A stretch of DNA of 64,000 bases, taken from assembly GCA_963850415.1 (NCBI GenBank), contig CAWKLE010000003.1:1116001-1180000 (forward strand). The letters are read 5' to 3'. The position numbers and the translations under genes are program-made. This DNA comes from VAXT01 sp963850415. GTDB taxonomy: Bacteria; Actinomycetota; Thermoleophilia; Gaiellales; Gaiellaceae. Below the pieces are notes generated by a model that saw only the letters and a program-made list of their open reading frames with translations, made no database searches and was not told the origin of the DNA. This document shows positions 23,485 to 32,161 of this stretch, piece after piece (the first letter of the stretch is position 1; the number at the start of each line of letters is the position of its first letter).

Positions 23485-24676
23485 CGGCGCGGCTGTAGAC
23501 GCCCTTCACCGCCGGAGCTGCCCACCTGCGAAGCGTCCGCAGCGCCGCGTTGCTCTGCGTGGCCCGGTAGAGCTGGTAGTAGGCGGACGGCGGGACGCGC
23601 GGCAGGAGCGGCGAGCGACGCTCCGTCAGCAGAGCGAAGACCCGCGGCGGGTCGAGATCGACGTAGCGCGGGACGCTCTCGAACCAGCGGGCGCTGAGCC
23701 GTGCATCGCTCTGCGTGCGTAGGAGTGCGCGTCGCCGGTCCGTCTCGTAGCGCTCGAGCGCAGTCGCGAGACTCGCCTCGTGCTGCAGCCTCGCCGCGAG
23801 CGAGATCGCATCCTCGAGCGCCAACCTCGTGCCCGACCCGATCGTGAAGTGCGTCGTGTGGGCGGCGTCGCCCATGAGCACGACGTTGTCGGCGTGCCAG
23901 CTCGCGTTCGTGACCGTCCGGAACTCGAGCCAGGCCGCGCGGTTGCGAGCGCGCGTCTTGCTCTTCAGGGCATGGCCCTGGAGGTGCCGCTCGAAGATCT
24001 GCTCCAGTCGGCGAATGGTTTCGGTCTCGCCGAGCCGGTCGAAGCCGAGCCCGGTCCAGGTGTCCGGCGAGCACTCCGCGATGAACGTGCTCGTGTCACC
24101 GTCGAAGCCGTAGGCGTGACACCAGATCCAGCCGGCTTCCGTGTGGACGAAGGCGAAGGTGAAGGCGTCGAACACCCGGGTCGTGCCCAGCCAGATGTAC
24201 TTGTTCCGACCGACCAGGACGTGGGTTTGAAACTGCTCGCGGCGGAGCTCTCGGATCGGGCTGTTGACACCATCACACGCCACGATCAGGTCGGCGCGCA
24301 GCTCGTCCGTGCTCTCGATCTCGCTCTCGAACTCGACCCGCACGCCGAGTCCCAGTGCGCGCTCGACCAGGATGTCGAGCAACCGCTGGCGGCCGATGCC
24401 GTAGCCGTGCCCGCCCCCGCGCACCGGCTCTTCGTCGCCGACGGCCAGTAGCTGGCCGTTCCACCTGAACGAGCTCTCGTGAATCTCGCTCGCGCTGGCC
24501 GGGTCGCTCGCCTCGAGCTGCTCCACGAGGTCGTTCCAGAACACCACGCCCCACCCGTGCGTCACCCCTCGAGGGTTCCGCTCGTAGACCGTGACGTCGT
24601 GTCCCGGGTCGCGGGCCTTCATCAGGATCGCCAGGTACAGGCCGGCAGGTCCGCCGCCGACGCAGGCGATCCTCAT
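23468..24676 (-). CDS. FAD-dependent aromatic-ring monooxygenase
   Basis: A 402-aa class A flavin monooxygenase. It has the FAD fingerprint ACVGGGPAGLYLAILMK at 4-20, YERNPRGVTHGWGVVFW, the middle motif VACDGVNSPIR and the GDAAH motif (VVLMGDAAHTTHF). The GVTHGWGVVFWNDL stretch resembles the FAD domain of salicylyl-CoA 5-hydroxylase and anthraniloyl-CoA monooxygenase; the second, flavin-reductase-like domain of the latter is missing. An aromatic acid or its CoA ester is a plausible substrate. It converges on hmgA, fitting an aromatic-catabolism locus. ATG at 24676 is chosen because the Rossmann strand begins there; the frame is open upstream. Confidence 0.84.
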   Translation of the reverse strand: MRIACVGGGPAGLYLAILMKARDPGHDVTVYERNPRGVTHGWGVVFWNDLVEQLEASDPASASEIHESSFRWNGQLLAVGDEEPVRGGGHGYGIGRQRLLDILVERALGLGVRVEFESEIESTDELRADLIVACDGVNSPIRELRREQFQTHVLVGRNKYIWLGTTRVFDAFTFAFVHTEAGWIWCHAYGFDGDTSTFIAECSPDTWTGLGFDRLGETETIRRLEQIFERHLQGHALKSKTRARNRAAWLEFRTVTNASWHADNVVLMGDAAHTTHFTIGSGTRLALEDAISLAARLQHEASLATALERYETDRRRALLRTQSDARLSARWFESVPRYVDLDPPRVFALLTERRSPLLPRVPPSAYYQLYRATQSNAALRTLRRWAAPAVKGVYSRAARGET

Positions 24677-24752
24677 CGCGCAACTGCCGCAGTGGCTTTC
24701 GGGGCAGCCATCTGGACACCTCGGAGGAGTTGATTTCAGGAAACATGATGAC

Positions 24753-25406
24753 ATGGCGAACCCGAATTTGGAAAGCGACGGCCCGGAGAGCCGGTCCGTC
24801 GTCCTCGACTTCGACGGCACGGTCACCGAGTCGGATCTCCTCGACCGGATCGCGCTCGAGTTCGGCGACCCGGCCGTCTACCAGGAGGTCGAGGACGGCC
24901 TCCACGACGGCCGCCTGCCGCTCCGCGACGTGATCGTGCGCGAGTTCGAGCCGGTCACTGCGCCTCTCGCGGAGGTCGTCGCGTGGGTGCTCGACGAGGC
25001 GCAGGTCCGGGCCGGGCTCGCCGAGTTCGTGGACGCCGCACGCGCGGGCGGCTGGGAGGTCCACGTCGTCTCGAGCGGGTTCGAGGAGCTGATCGAGCCC
25101 GTCCTCGAGCGCGAGGGCGTCGAGGTCGAGCTGCACGCGAACCGCGTCGACGCGCGCCCCGACGGGTGGCGCGTCGAGTGGCGCTACCCGGACGATTGCG
25201 AGGTCTGCGGCGAGTCGTGCAAGCGCTCACTGCTTCCGCCCGGGCATGTCGTCTACGTCGGCGACGGCTACTCCGACCGCTGCGCCGCGCTCGCCTCCGA
25301 CCGTGTCTTCGCGACGTCCGGCCTGGCGCGCTACCTGGCCGAGCAGGGGAAGCCGTTCGAGCCGTTCACGGACTTCCATGCCCTGTCCGAGGCGCTCGCC
25401 GCGTAG
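24753..25406 (+). CDS. HAD-family phosphatase (SerB/MtnX-like)
   Basis: A 217-aa haloacid-dehalogenase hydrolase. Motif I is DFDGTVTESD (nucleophile Asp19, acid Asp21), motif II VVSSGFEEL, and motif IV VVYVGDGYSDRCAAL with the metal aspartates. The insert around DDCEVCGESCKRS carries three cysteines and may bind metal. Domain order is like phosphoserine phosphatase and the MtnX methionine-salvage phosphatase; the substrate is not determined. The ATG at 24753 is the only in-frame standard start near motif I. It is followed two bases later by the AlkA-like gene. Confidence 0.84.
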   Translation: MANPNLESDGPESRSVVLDFDGTVTESDLLDRIALEFGDPAVYQEVEDGLHDGRLPLRDVIVREFEPVTAPLAEVVAWVLDEAQVRAGLAEFVDAARAGGWEVHVVSSGFEELIEPVLEREGVEVELHANRVDARPDGWRVEWRYPDDCEVCGESCKRSLLPPGHVVYVGDGYSDRCAALASDRVFATSGLARYLAEQGKPFEPFTDFHALSEALAA

Positions 25407-25408
25407 GC

Positions 25409-26236
25409 GTGGCGCTCCTCGAGCTTCCCGAGCCCTACGCCTTCGAGCTCTCGACCGCGCGCTACCGCGCCTTCGGCACAGACCTCGCGAACCTCTGGCA
25501 CGAAGGCGGGCTGCACCGGGTCGTCGAGGGCCGGGAGGTGCGGATCACCGAAGCGCCCGGCGGTGTCGACGTTCAGCCGCTCGACGCCGGCATCGAGCCC
25601 GTCGTGCGCAGGCTCCTCGGCGCCGAGCTCGACCTCGATCCGTTCTACGCCTTCGCCGCCACCGAGCCGGTCCTGGCCGGCCTCGTCGACGAGCTCCGTG
25701 GGCTGCGTCCGCCGATCGCCGTCGAGCCGTTCGAGAGCCTCGTCACGTCGATCACCGCCCAGCAGGTCTCGCTCCATGCCGCCTTCGCGATCCGCAACCG
25801 GCTGATCGAGCGCTTCGGCGTCCGTGCCGAGCACGCGTACGCCTTCCCGACGCGCGAGCGGCTGGCCGCGGCCGAGCCGGACGAGCTCTTCGCGCTCGGC
25901 TTCTCGCATCGGAAGGCCGAGTACGCGACCGGGCTGGCGCGCAGCGACCTCGATCTGGGCGCGCTCGCGCTCCTGCCCGACGACGAGGTCAAGGCGGCCC
26001 TCACCGCGCTGCCCGGGATCGGCGAGTGGACGGCTGACTGGTTCCTCGCCCGCCACCTGGGCCGGCCCCGCGCGTGGCCGGCCGGCGATCTCGGCGTGCG
26101 CAAGGCCGCGTCGCGCTTCTACGGCGACGGGCGCAACCTGACCACGGACGAGGTGCGCGCGCTCGGCGAGCGCTTCGACCCCTTCCAGAACCTCACGGCG
26201 CACTACCTCCTCGCCGGACTGCTCCGCGCCACCTAG
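25409..26236 (+). CDS. AlkA-like DNA-3-methyladenine glycosylase (HhH-GPD)
   Basis: A 275-aa base-excision repair glycosylase. The N-terminal half is the AlkA-type beta domain (PYAFELSTARYRAFGTD). The HhH-GPD core has PFESLVTSITAQQVSLHAAF and the helix-hairpin-helix ALTALPGIGEWTADWFLARH, followed by the catalytic aspartate in WPAGDLGVRKAASRFY. It removes alkylated purines from DNA. GTG start at 25409 is two bases after the HAD stop, so the genes are co-transcribed. Confidence 0.9.
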   Translation: MALLELPEPYAFELSTARYRAFGTDLANLWHEGGLHRVVEGREVRITEAPGGVDVQPLDAGIEPVVRRLLGAELDLDPFYAFAATEPVLAGLVDELRGLRPPIAVEPFESLVTSITAQQVSLHAAFAIRNRLIERFGVRAEHAYAFPTRERLAAAEPDELFALGFSHRKAEYATGLARSDLDLGALALLPDDEVKAALTALPGIGEWTADWFLARHLGRPRAWPAGDLGVRKAASRFYGDGRNLTTDEVRALGERFDPFQNLTAHYLLAGLLRAT

Positions 26237-26239
26237 GAT
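26234..26239 (+). promoter_or_regulatory. Leaderless -10 hexamer of the GST-like gene
   Basis: TAGGAT overlaps the stop of the AlkA-like gene and ends seven bases before GTG 26247. No Shine-Dalgarno. Confidence 0.45.
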
Positions 26240-26246
26240 CGGTCAG

Positions 26247-26825
26247 GTGCTCACGCTCTACGACGCCGACCGCTGCCCCTACTGCGCCCGCGTGCGAATC
26301 GTCCTCGCCGAGAAGGGGCTCGAGCACGAGACCGTCGTGGTCGACCTCGACGATCGCCCTGCGTGGATCTACGAGAAGAACCCGCTCGGCAAGGTGCCCG
26401 TGCTCGAGGAGGACGCCTTCGTTCTGCCCGAGTCGGTCGTCATCAACGAGTATCTCGAGGAGCGCTACCCGGAGCCTGCGCTCTGGCCCGCCGACCCGGC
26501 CGAGCGCGCGGCCGGCCGCCTGCTCGTCGAGCGATTCGACCAGCTCGGCCGCCCGTACTACGCCCTTCGACGAGGGAACGAGGACGCTCGCGACGATCTC
26601 GACCAGGAGTTGACGAAACTCGACTGGCTGTTGGCGGGTCGCCCGTACCTCACCGGGCACGAGTTCGGCCTCGCCGACGCTGCGTACCTGCCCTGGATTC
26701 TGCGCGCCGAGACGATGCTCGCGGTCGACATCGGTCAGTACCCGACTCTGGCCGACTGGGTGGCCCGTGCGCGCGAACGCCCGTCCATCGCGGCGGAGAA
26801 CGAGCTCCTGCTCGCAGCGCAATGA
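26247..26825 (+). CDS. Glutathione S-transferase-like thioredoxin-fold protein
   Basis: A 192-aa two-domain GST-fold protein. The N-terminal thioredoxin-like domain begins LTLYDADRCPYCARVRIVLA with a CPYC redox motif at 10-13, then the cis-proline/gamma-glutamyl region NPLGKVPVLEEDAFVLPESV. A helical C-terminal domain follows (PYLTGHEFGLADAAYLPWIL). Actinobacteria usually lack glutathione, so another thiol or a redox role is possible. It might act as maleylacetoacetate isomerase, the step missing from the nearby tyrosine genes, but it lacks the zeta-class SSCSxR motif. The next gene overlaps its stop (ATGA). Confidence 0.82.
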   Translation: MLTLYDADRCPYCARVRIVLAEKGLEHETVVVDLDDRPAWIYEKNPLGKVPVLEEDAFVLPESVVINEYLEERYPEPALWPADPAERAAGRLLVERFDQLGRPYYALRRGNEDARDDLDQELTKLDWLLAGRPYLTGHEFGLADAAYLPWILRAETMLAVDIGQYPTLADWVARARERPSIAAENELLLAAQ

Positions 26826-27811
26826 ACGTCCGCGAAGCCACCGCCTCCGACCACACGCTGCTCGAAGAGTTCGTCAACGCCTATCTCGACGAGCACTGGG
26901 CCCGTCCGTTTCCGCCGCCTCCACCCGGGCCGTACCTGCAGGAGGGCCGGATCGTGGTCGCCGAGGCAGAGGGCGAGGTCGTCGGCATGGCCAAGGGAGA
27001 GCTGCGAGACGGCCTCGGCCACGTCAGCTTCGTCTACCTCAAACCGGAGGCGCGCGGACAGGGTGGGGGCAACGATCTCGTCCGTGACCTCGTCGCGCAC
27101 TTTCGCGAGCAGGGCCTCGAGCACGTCTCGCTGAACGTCGAGCTCCCGAACGACGAGGCCCTCGCCTACTGGCGCCGGCTCGGCTTCACGGACTATCGCC
27201 GCTCGCTCCTCACCGACCTCGAGTCGCTCGAGCGGCGGCTCACGGGCGGCGAGGTCGCCTCCACGGGCTCGATCCACCTTCAGACGGACGATCTCGGCGC
27301 GGTCGAGAAGGCCGTCGCCCGCTGGGTCCCGCGCGTCGTCCGCTCGGAGTCGAGTGTCGTCGGGCCTGCGCGGAATGGGTGGATCGGCGTCTACGACGAC
27401 GCTGCGGCCGCCCAGCCCGAGCAGCTGCGGCGCCTGGCGTCCGAGCTCTCGTACGTGTCGGGCGGCGTCGTGGTCGCGCTCGGCGCGGAGCAGGGCGAGG
27501 TCGTTCGGCTCGTCGCCTACGACCGGGGCCGGGTCGCGGACGAGTACCTGTCCGTGCCCGAGTACTACGGGCCGCTGCCGCCGGGTGACGCGATCGCCAT
27601 GCGCGCGAACCCCACGCTGCTCGGCCGCCTGACCGGTGCGAAGCCGGCGGAGATCCGCGCCGCGGCCCGCACCGCGGACTCGGCCGCCGAGTTGCCGCCC
27701 GCCGAGGACCTGCTGGGCGAGATCGCTCGGACGCTCGGCATCGAGGGCGTAGGCCTGTCCGCCGAAGAGGCGTCGGCGCTGGACGGCTCCGTCACGGTCG
27801 AGCACTCGTGA
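26822..27811 (+). CDS. GNAT acetyltransferase with a C-terminal extra domain
   Basis: A 329-aa protein. Residues 1-140 are a GNAT domain (NVREATASDHTLLEEFVNAY; acetyl-CoA loop VYLKPEARGQGGGNDLVRDL; DEALAYWRRLGFTDYRRSL). Residues from about 150 form a second alpha/beta domain of unknown function (GSIHLQTDDLGAVEKAVARW, DEYLSVPEYYGPLPPGDA), perhaps a degenerate second GNAT-like or regulatory module. Starts in ATGA overlap with the GST-like gene and ends in GTGA overlap with the hydrolase, so the three form a coupled unit. Acceptor unknown. Confidence 0.8.
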   Translation: MNVREATASDHTLLEEFVNAYLDEHWARPFPPPPPGPYLQEGRIVVAEAEGEVVGMAKGELRDGLGHVSFVYLKPEARGQGGGNDLVRDLVAHFREQGLEHVSLNVELPNDEALAYWRRLGFTDYRRSLLTDLESLERRLTGGEVASTGSIHLQTDDLGAVEKAVARWVPRVVRSESSVVGPARNGWIGVYDDAAAAQPEQLRRLASELSYVSGGVVVALGAEQGEVVRLVAYDRGRVADEYLSVPEYYGPLPPGDAIAMRANPTLLGRLTGAKPAEIRAAARTADSAAELPPAEDLLGEIARTLGIEGVGLSAEEASALDGSVTVEHS

Positions 27812-28452
27812 GGGTCGTCCTCGTCCACGCGTTCCCGCTCGACGACCGCATGTGGGACCCACAGCTCGAGGCGCTGGCCGACGAGGACCTCTACGTTCCG
27901 TACCTCTACGGGCTCGGCGGCAACTCGGTCGACGGCTGGGCGGAGCACGTGCTCGAGCGCACCGAAGGCGAGCTCCTCGTGGTCGGCGCCTCGCTCGGCG
28001 GCTACGTCGCGCTGGCGATGGCCCGGATCGCGCCCGATCGCGTCAAGAGCCTCCTGCTCGCCGGTGCGCGTGCGACGGCCGATCCGCCGGAGCGGCGCGC
28101 GGCACGCGAGGAGATGATCCGCGTCGTCCAGGCCGAGGGGATCGAGGGCTGGAACCGTGAGTTCGCGCCGCCGGGGCCGGATGACCGCACGGTCGACGAG
28201 CTGGTACGCGGCATCCAGGCGCTCCGCGACCGGCGCGATGCGACCGAGGTCGTGGCCGGCTTCACGGGGCCGCTGACCGTCGTCGTCGGCGACCACGACG
28301 AGCTCCTCCCGGTCGACGAGGCCCGTCAGATCGCAGAGTCGGCGCCGAACGGCAGCTTCGAGGTCGTCGCAGGCGCAGGTCACGTCGTCAGCGTCGACGC
28401 GCCGGCGCGGTTCAACGAGATCCTGCGCGAGCTCCTGAGCCGGGCCGGCTGA
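27808..28452 (+). CDS. Alpha/beta-hydrolase
   Basis: A 214-aa alpha/beta-hydrolase. The oxyanion region is VLVHAFPLDDRMWDPQ, the nucleophile elbow VVGASLGGYVALAMA (Ser in GASLGG at about 63), the acid lies in VVVGDHDELLPVDEA, and the histidine in VVAGAGHVVSVDAP. All three catalytic residues are present. Substrate is unknown. It is the last gene of the coupled GST-acetyltransferase-hydrolase unit; its 3' end overlaps the convergent DUF72 gene by 41 bases. Confidence 0.88.
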   Translation: MRVVLVHAFPLDDRMWDPQLEALADEDLYVPYLYGLGGNSVDGWAEHVLERTEGELLVVGASLGGYVALAMARIAPDRVKSLLLAGARATADPPERRAAREEMIRVVQAEGIEGWNREFAPPGPDDRTVDELVRGIQALRDRRDATEVVAGFTGPLTVVVGDHDELLPVDEARQIAESAPNGSFEVVAGAGHVVSVDAPARFNEILRELLSRAG

Positions 28453-29368
28453 CGGCGACCTTCCCCACCTCGAGTGCGTCCCGGAGCATCTCCGCATTCG
28501 TCGGCGCCTGCGCGGTCTCCCGGCCGCCGACGCGGCTGCGGTTGTTGTTGTTGAACACCACGTACGCCTGCTCGGCCTGCTGCGAGAGCTCCTTCAGCTG
28601 CGGCACCCACTCGCCGAGCTCCTCGTCCGAGTAGAGGTAGTCGAAGCGCTGCGCCGCGCTCCCGCCGCGCACGTTCCACGTCCCCGCGTTCCGGCCGTGC
28701 ATGCGCACGTAGAGGATCGGCGTCGTCAGCGCGAGCACGGTCAACGGGACGTTCTTGCCCTCGCTCCGTGGCGCGTCGACGACGACGTGGGACATCGTGT
28801 TCTCCTCGAGGAAGCGCAGCGTCTCGTCGCGCTGATTCTCCTCGTACCAGCTCCGGTGCCGGAACTCGACGAGCATCTCGTCGTCCCTGATCTGTTCGCG
28901 CGCCCACGCGAGGTAGTCGAGTGAGGCCTCCTTCGGGACGACGTACGGCGGGAACTGGAACAGGAGGCCGCCGAGCTTGCCCGCGGCACGCAACGGATCG
29001 AGTGCCTCGAGGAAGCGCCGGAAGATCTCTGCTCGGAACTCACGCGACGGACGATCGACGCGCCCGCGCTCGTCCTGCGGAGCCTCGTCTCGGAGGTCCG
29101 GAGGAAGCTGCTCGACCTTGACCGGGTGCCGCGTCATCACGCCGAAGGCCTTGACGTGCATCACGAACCCGTCCGGCGTGCGCTCTGTCCAGCGCTGCAC
29201 CATCTCCTCGGCGGGCAGCCGGTAGTAGGTCGAGTCGACCTCGACCGTGTCGAAGTGCTCCGCGTACCAGGCGAGCCTCGCGGCGGCGGGGACGCCCTTC
29301 GGGTACCAGTGCTTCGTCAGCGCCTCGTCCGCCCACGAGCACGTTCCGACCCGGATCGTCGCCGCCAC
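28412..29368 (-). CDS. DUF72-family protein
   Basis: A 318-aa TIM-barrel-like protein of the DUF72 family, whose biochemical role is not established. Signature regions are IRVGTCSWADEALTKHWYPK at the N-terminus, FDTVEVDSTYYRLPAEEMVQ, PDGFVMHVKAFGVMTRHPV, LLFQFPPYV, VEFRHRSWYE, VVVDAPRS, ILYVRMHGRNAGTWNVRGG and the asparagine run AYVVFNNNNRS. GTG at 29368 is chosen because the barrel starts at once and TAGCCT (29381-29376) ends seven bases upstream; the open frame further upstream is arginine-rich noise. Confidence 0.88.
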   Translation of the reverse strand: MAATIRVGTCSWADEALTKHWYPKGVPAAARLAWYAEHFDTVEVDSTYYRLPAEEMVQRWTERTPDGFVMHVKAFGVMTRHPVKVEQLPPDLRDEAPQDERGRVDRPSREFRAEIFRRFLEALDPLRAAGKLGGLLFQFPPYVVPKEASLDYLAWAREQIRDDEMLVEFRHRSWYEENQRDETLRFLEENTMSHVVVDAPRSEGKNVPLTVLALTTPILYVRMHGRNAGTWNVRGGSAAQRFDYLYSDEELGEWVPQLKELSQQAEQAYVVFNNNNRSRVGGRETAQAPTNAEMLRDALEVGKVAVSRPGSGARAGSR

Positions 29369-29375
29369 GCGGCGC

Positions 29376-29381
29376 AGGCTA
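29376..29381 (-). promoter_or_regulatory. Leaderless -10 hexamer of the DUF72 gene
   Basis: TAGCCT on the minus strand ends seven bases before GTG 29368. The rest of the gap up to the hairpin at 29561 shows no gene. Confidence 0.45.
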
Positions 29382-29560
29382 GCGGTCGCTCCCGCTTCGA
29401 GAGCCCGTGTCGGCGTCCCGCCCCGTCCCCCGACGTCGTTCTCACGAAGTCGCGAAGCGGGCGCCGACCGGGTGGGCCTGGAGCGCTGACCAGGAGTCGC
29501 AGCGGGGCTGCGACCGCGGCGAGAGTATGTGACGTTTGGCAACTCGCGTCAAGAGCAGAC

Positions 29561-29586
29561 GGGAGGCTTCGCATGGGAAGCCTCCC
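29561..29586 (-). terminator. Hairpin terminator after the secreted-protein gene
   Basis: Perfect ten-base stem GGGAGGCTTC / GAAGCCTCCC with a six-base loop, 17 bases after the stop of the minus-strand gene at 29604. The downstream side (minus strand) is not a strong T-run (GTCTGCTCTTG), so termination may be partial or factor-aided. Confidence 0.6.
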
Positions 29587-29603
29587 GTGCTCAATCGCGA
29601 GAG

Positions 29604-30623
29604 TTACTTCTTCTTGCGGGCAGTGCCGATCTTGACCGCGAAGAACGAGAGCGACCCCGTCTTGCAGCCCTGCGGCACACCGGGGAGCCCCGGAGCAGGG
29701 CAGGCCGGGAGATCTCCGAGGAAGAGCACCTGTGCGAGCACACGCGTCTTCTTCTTGATCTTGATGCGGATCGTGTACTTGCCGTTGCCCTTGGTCCGGG
29801 CCTTGCCGATTCGTTTGGCGCTGCCCGGCTTGTAGAGCTCGACCAGCGCGCCCCCGAACGCCTGCCCGTCGACCGTCAGCCGTCCGGAGACGATCACAAC
29901 GCCGTGCTTGAGGCTCTTCGTCGCCATCGTGAGGCCGACTCGTCCGGGAACGACCGCCTGTCCCTCGGTCGTGCCACCGGGATTCGGCACCGGCTGACCT
30001 GCCACATACGGCGTGAACGTCGCATGCCAGATGTGATCGGTCGTGCTCGTCGGATTCGAGAAGACGCCGTTCACGTCGAAGAACGCGAACTCGAGCTGGG
30101 CGCCCGCAGGCGTCCCGATCGGGCCGGCCAGGCAGAGCTGGACCTTCGCCGATGCGAACGTCGCCTCGGGGCCCGTCGTGACCGCGTCGACGTACAGCGG
30201 AACCGTCAGCGGTGTCCCTGCGACCGTGATGTTCAGGTTCCAGACCGCCTGGTGGATGCCGGGAGCGCACGGGTCGTTCGGGTGGTTCGCGGGATTGTCG
30301 GCGACCACCTGGCCGTCGACGTCGACCTCGGCGTTCCCGCCGCCTCGGAGGATCAGCCGGGCACTGACATCGCCGATCTTCGTTCCCGGCGCCTGCGAGA
30401 GGTTCACGCCGTAGCCGAGCGGCGCGTAGATCGTGTCCTTCGCCGTCGGGTCATCCGCCGCGCTTTGGATGTGACCGAGCAGCAGGCTCGTCGACGCGCC
30501 GGGCTTGTTGCTCGATGCGGTGACTGTGAGGCTCGGCGAGTACGAGGCCCAGGCGGAGCTGGTAAACGCGAGCGTGACGACGGCTGCGCTCAATACCAGC
30601 GCAAGCCGGATGACCCTGTTCAT
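29604..30623 (-). CDS. Secreted protein of unknown function
   Basis: A 339-aa protein with a Sec signal peptide (RVIRLALVLSAAVVTLAFTS, cleavage after SAWA near residue 27). It has a beta-rich middle (SLTVTASSNKPGASTSLLLG, VSARLILRGGGNAEVDVDGQ) and a C-terminal domain that looks like an Ig-like or carboxypeptidase-regulatory repeat (HGVVIVSGRLTVDGQAFGGA, RTKGNGKYTIRIKIKKKTR), ending in KKK. No enzyme motif. ATG at 30623 is supported by the signal peptide and by GAGGAAAGGA upstream. It is followed by a strong hairpin, so it is monocistronic. Confidence 0.75.
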   Translation of the reverse strand: MNRVIRLALVLSAAVVTLAFTSSAWASYSPSLTVTASSNKPGASTSLLLGHIQSAADDPTAKDTIYAPLGYGVNLSQAPGTKIGDVSARLILRGGGNAEVDVDGQVVADNPANHPNDPCAPGIHQAVWNLNITVAGTPLTVPLYVDAVTTGPEATFASAKVQLCLAGPIGTPAGAQLEFAFFDVNGVFSNPTSTTDHIWHATFTPYVAGQPVPNPGGTTEGQAVVPGRVGLTMATKSLKHGVVIVSGRLTVDGQAFGGALVELYKPGSAKRIGKARTKGNGKYTIRIKIKKKTRVLAQVLFLGDLPACPAPGLPGVPQGCKTGSLSFFAVKIGTARKKK

Positions 30624-30674
30624 ACGTGTCCTTTCCTCGGAGTTCTTGTCATGAGACGTCAAATCACAGCCGGA

Positions 30675-30703
30675 GTTAACCGCCGATCGGCCCGTCTGGT
30701 CAA
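30675..30703 (-). promoter_or_regulatory. Putative promoter of the secreted-protein gene
   Basis: TTGACC (30703-30698) and GTTAAC (30680-30675) on the minus strand, 17 bases apart, about 50 bases before the ATG at 30623. The -35 is good, the -10 is weak. Confidence 0.35.
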
Positions 30704-30708
30704 CAGAT

Positions 30709-32139
30709 TCAGTGGGATATCGGCTTCGCGAGCACCGGCACGGACAGGCTCGCGGGCCCGACGACGAGCCGCTTCGAGGGAGGAATCCCCGTGAAGTAGA
30801 GGAGGTTGCCGGAGCTCTGGGCGGTCGAGGTGGCGGCGATCGTCAGCCGCAGCCGGGAGCCCTTCGGAATCGCGGTCAGCTGCGAGATCAGCCGGATCCT
30901 CACCTGTTTCGGCCTCGCGCCGAGGTGGACCCGCGCGCCGCCGACGCTCACGACGAGCTCCTTGCGCTGCGGCGTCAGCGCCGAAAGGACGGCCACGACC
31001 TGCGGCCAGCCGTTCGAGCTCGCGAGCGAGACGCGGAGCACTGGCGCGCCGAAGGTCTCGGTGCGGGTGCGCAGCCGTGGCCGTGTTCGCGCCACCTTGC
31101 CCGTCGAGCCGATCGCCGCGCGGCCGGGGAACGCGAACCGCAGCGTCTTCCTCGCGGGCAGCGCCTTGTAGTGGAACGTGCGGCCGGTCCACGGATCGGG
31201 AGCGACCTCGATCGGCGGCTGCCTGTCGATCCCGTTCGGAAGGCCCTTCAGATAGCGGTCGAACCACGCGCGCGTCTCGGCCACGGCGTGCGCCGCCTCG
31301 GCGGGCGGGTTCGCGGCCGGCGGGTGCCCGAAATCGGCGAGGTAGAGCCGCTTCGGCGCCTTCACTCGCGCGTACGCCGTCATCGCGTGCTCGAGGTCGA
31401 ACGCGAAGTCGCGCCGGCCCTGCATGAGGAACGTCGGCACCCGGATCGACGCGAGGAGCGTGCGAGTCGATCGCTGGTCGGCGAACGCGTGGATCGCCGC
31501 GAGATTCCGACCTGCGATCGCGTCGTTCACGATCGAGTCGAGGCCGGGAGCCGCGCGCGCCTGGATCGACTGCCAGAAGCCGAGGAGGACGCCCGAGCGG
31601 GCGAGGTCCTGGGGCAGGAGCGCGGAGTAGAGGTCTGTCCACGTGATCGCCGGCTCGATGGCGGCGAACGGGACGCCCTCGGCCGTCGCGCGCAAGATCG
31701 CGCCGCCGCCGTACGAGTAGCCGAACGCGCCGATCCGCTGCCCGTTGACGCCCTGCTGCGCCGCGAGCCAGCCGAAGAGCTCGCGCACGTCCTGGATCTC
31801 GCGCGGCCCGTCGATCGAGACGAGCCCTTCCGACTGCCCGTGGCCGCGGGCGTCGAAGGTGAGCGCGGCGTAGCCCTGCGGCGCGAGCTGCGTCTCGGCG
31901 AGCGAGTTGAGCGACATCCCGAGCGGGCTTCCCGGGTCGGTCCTGCTCCCGGCGAGGCCATGGAACAGCATCACGGCCGGCCAGCCGCCCGCAGGTGGTG
32001 CGCCGTCCGGGACGTAGTACGTGGTCGCGATCTTGACGCCGTCGCTCATCGGGATCAGCCGGTCCTGCTTGCTGAACGCCGAGGCCGCTCCCGGTGCTGC
32101 GAGTGCGAGGACGGCGAGCGCTGCGGCGAGACGCGACAT
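30709..32139 (-). CDS. Secreted CocE/NonD-type alpha/beta-hydrolase
   Basis: A 476-aa exported hydrolase of the X-Pro dipeptidyl-peptidase/cocaine-esterase type. The signal peptide covers about residues 1-21. The catalytic domain has VMLFHGLAGS, LTFDARGHGQSEG, the nucleophile elbow GAFGYSYGGG (Ser142), an acid in MQGRRDFAFD and a histidine in LADFGHPPA. A beta-sandwich C-terminal domain (about 320-476) matches the family layout. Substrate unknown; probably an ester or peptide outside the cell. ATG at 32139 has TAGGCT (32151-32146) six bases upstream and no SD. Confidence 0.86.
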   Translation of the reverse strand: MSRLAAALAVLALAAPGAASAFSKQDRLIPMSDGVKIATTYYVPDGAPPAGGWPAVMLFHGLAGSRTDPGSPLGMSLNSLAETQLAPQGYAALTFDARGHGQSEGLVSIDGPREIQDVRELFGWLAAQQGVNGQRIGAFGYSYGGGAILRATAEGVPFAAIEPAITWTDLYSALLPQDLARSGVLLGFWQSIQARAAPGLDSIVNDAIAGRNLAAIHAFADQRSTRTLLASIRVPTFLMQGRRDFAFDLEHAMTAYARVKAPKRLYLADFGHPPAANPPAEAAHAVAETRAWFDRYLKGLPNGIDRQPPIEVAPDPWTGRTFHYKALPARKTLRFAFPGRAAIGSTGKVARTRPRLRTRTETFGAPVLRVSLASSNGWPQVVAVLSALTPQRKELVVSVGGARVHLGARPKQVRIRLISQLTAIPKGSRLRLTIAATSTAQSSGNLLYFTGIPPSKRLVVGPASLSVPVLAKPISH

Positions 32140-32145
32140 GCCATG

Positions 32146-32155
32146 AGCCTACAAT
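32146..32155. promoter_or_regulatory. Overlapping divergent leaderless promoters (CocE-like and murI)
   Basis: Minus TAGGCT (32151-32146) and plus TACAAT (32150-32155) overlap by two bases, and each ends six bases before its start codon (32139 minus, 32162 plus). The two genes' start codons are only 22 bases apart. Confidence 0.55.
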
Positions 32156-32161
32156 CGCGGG

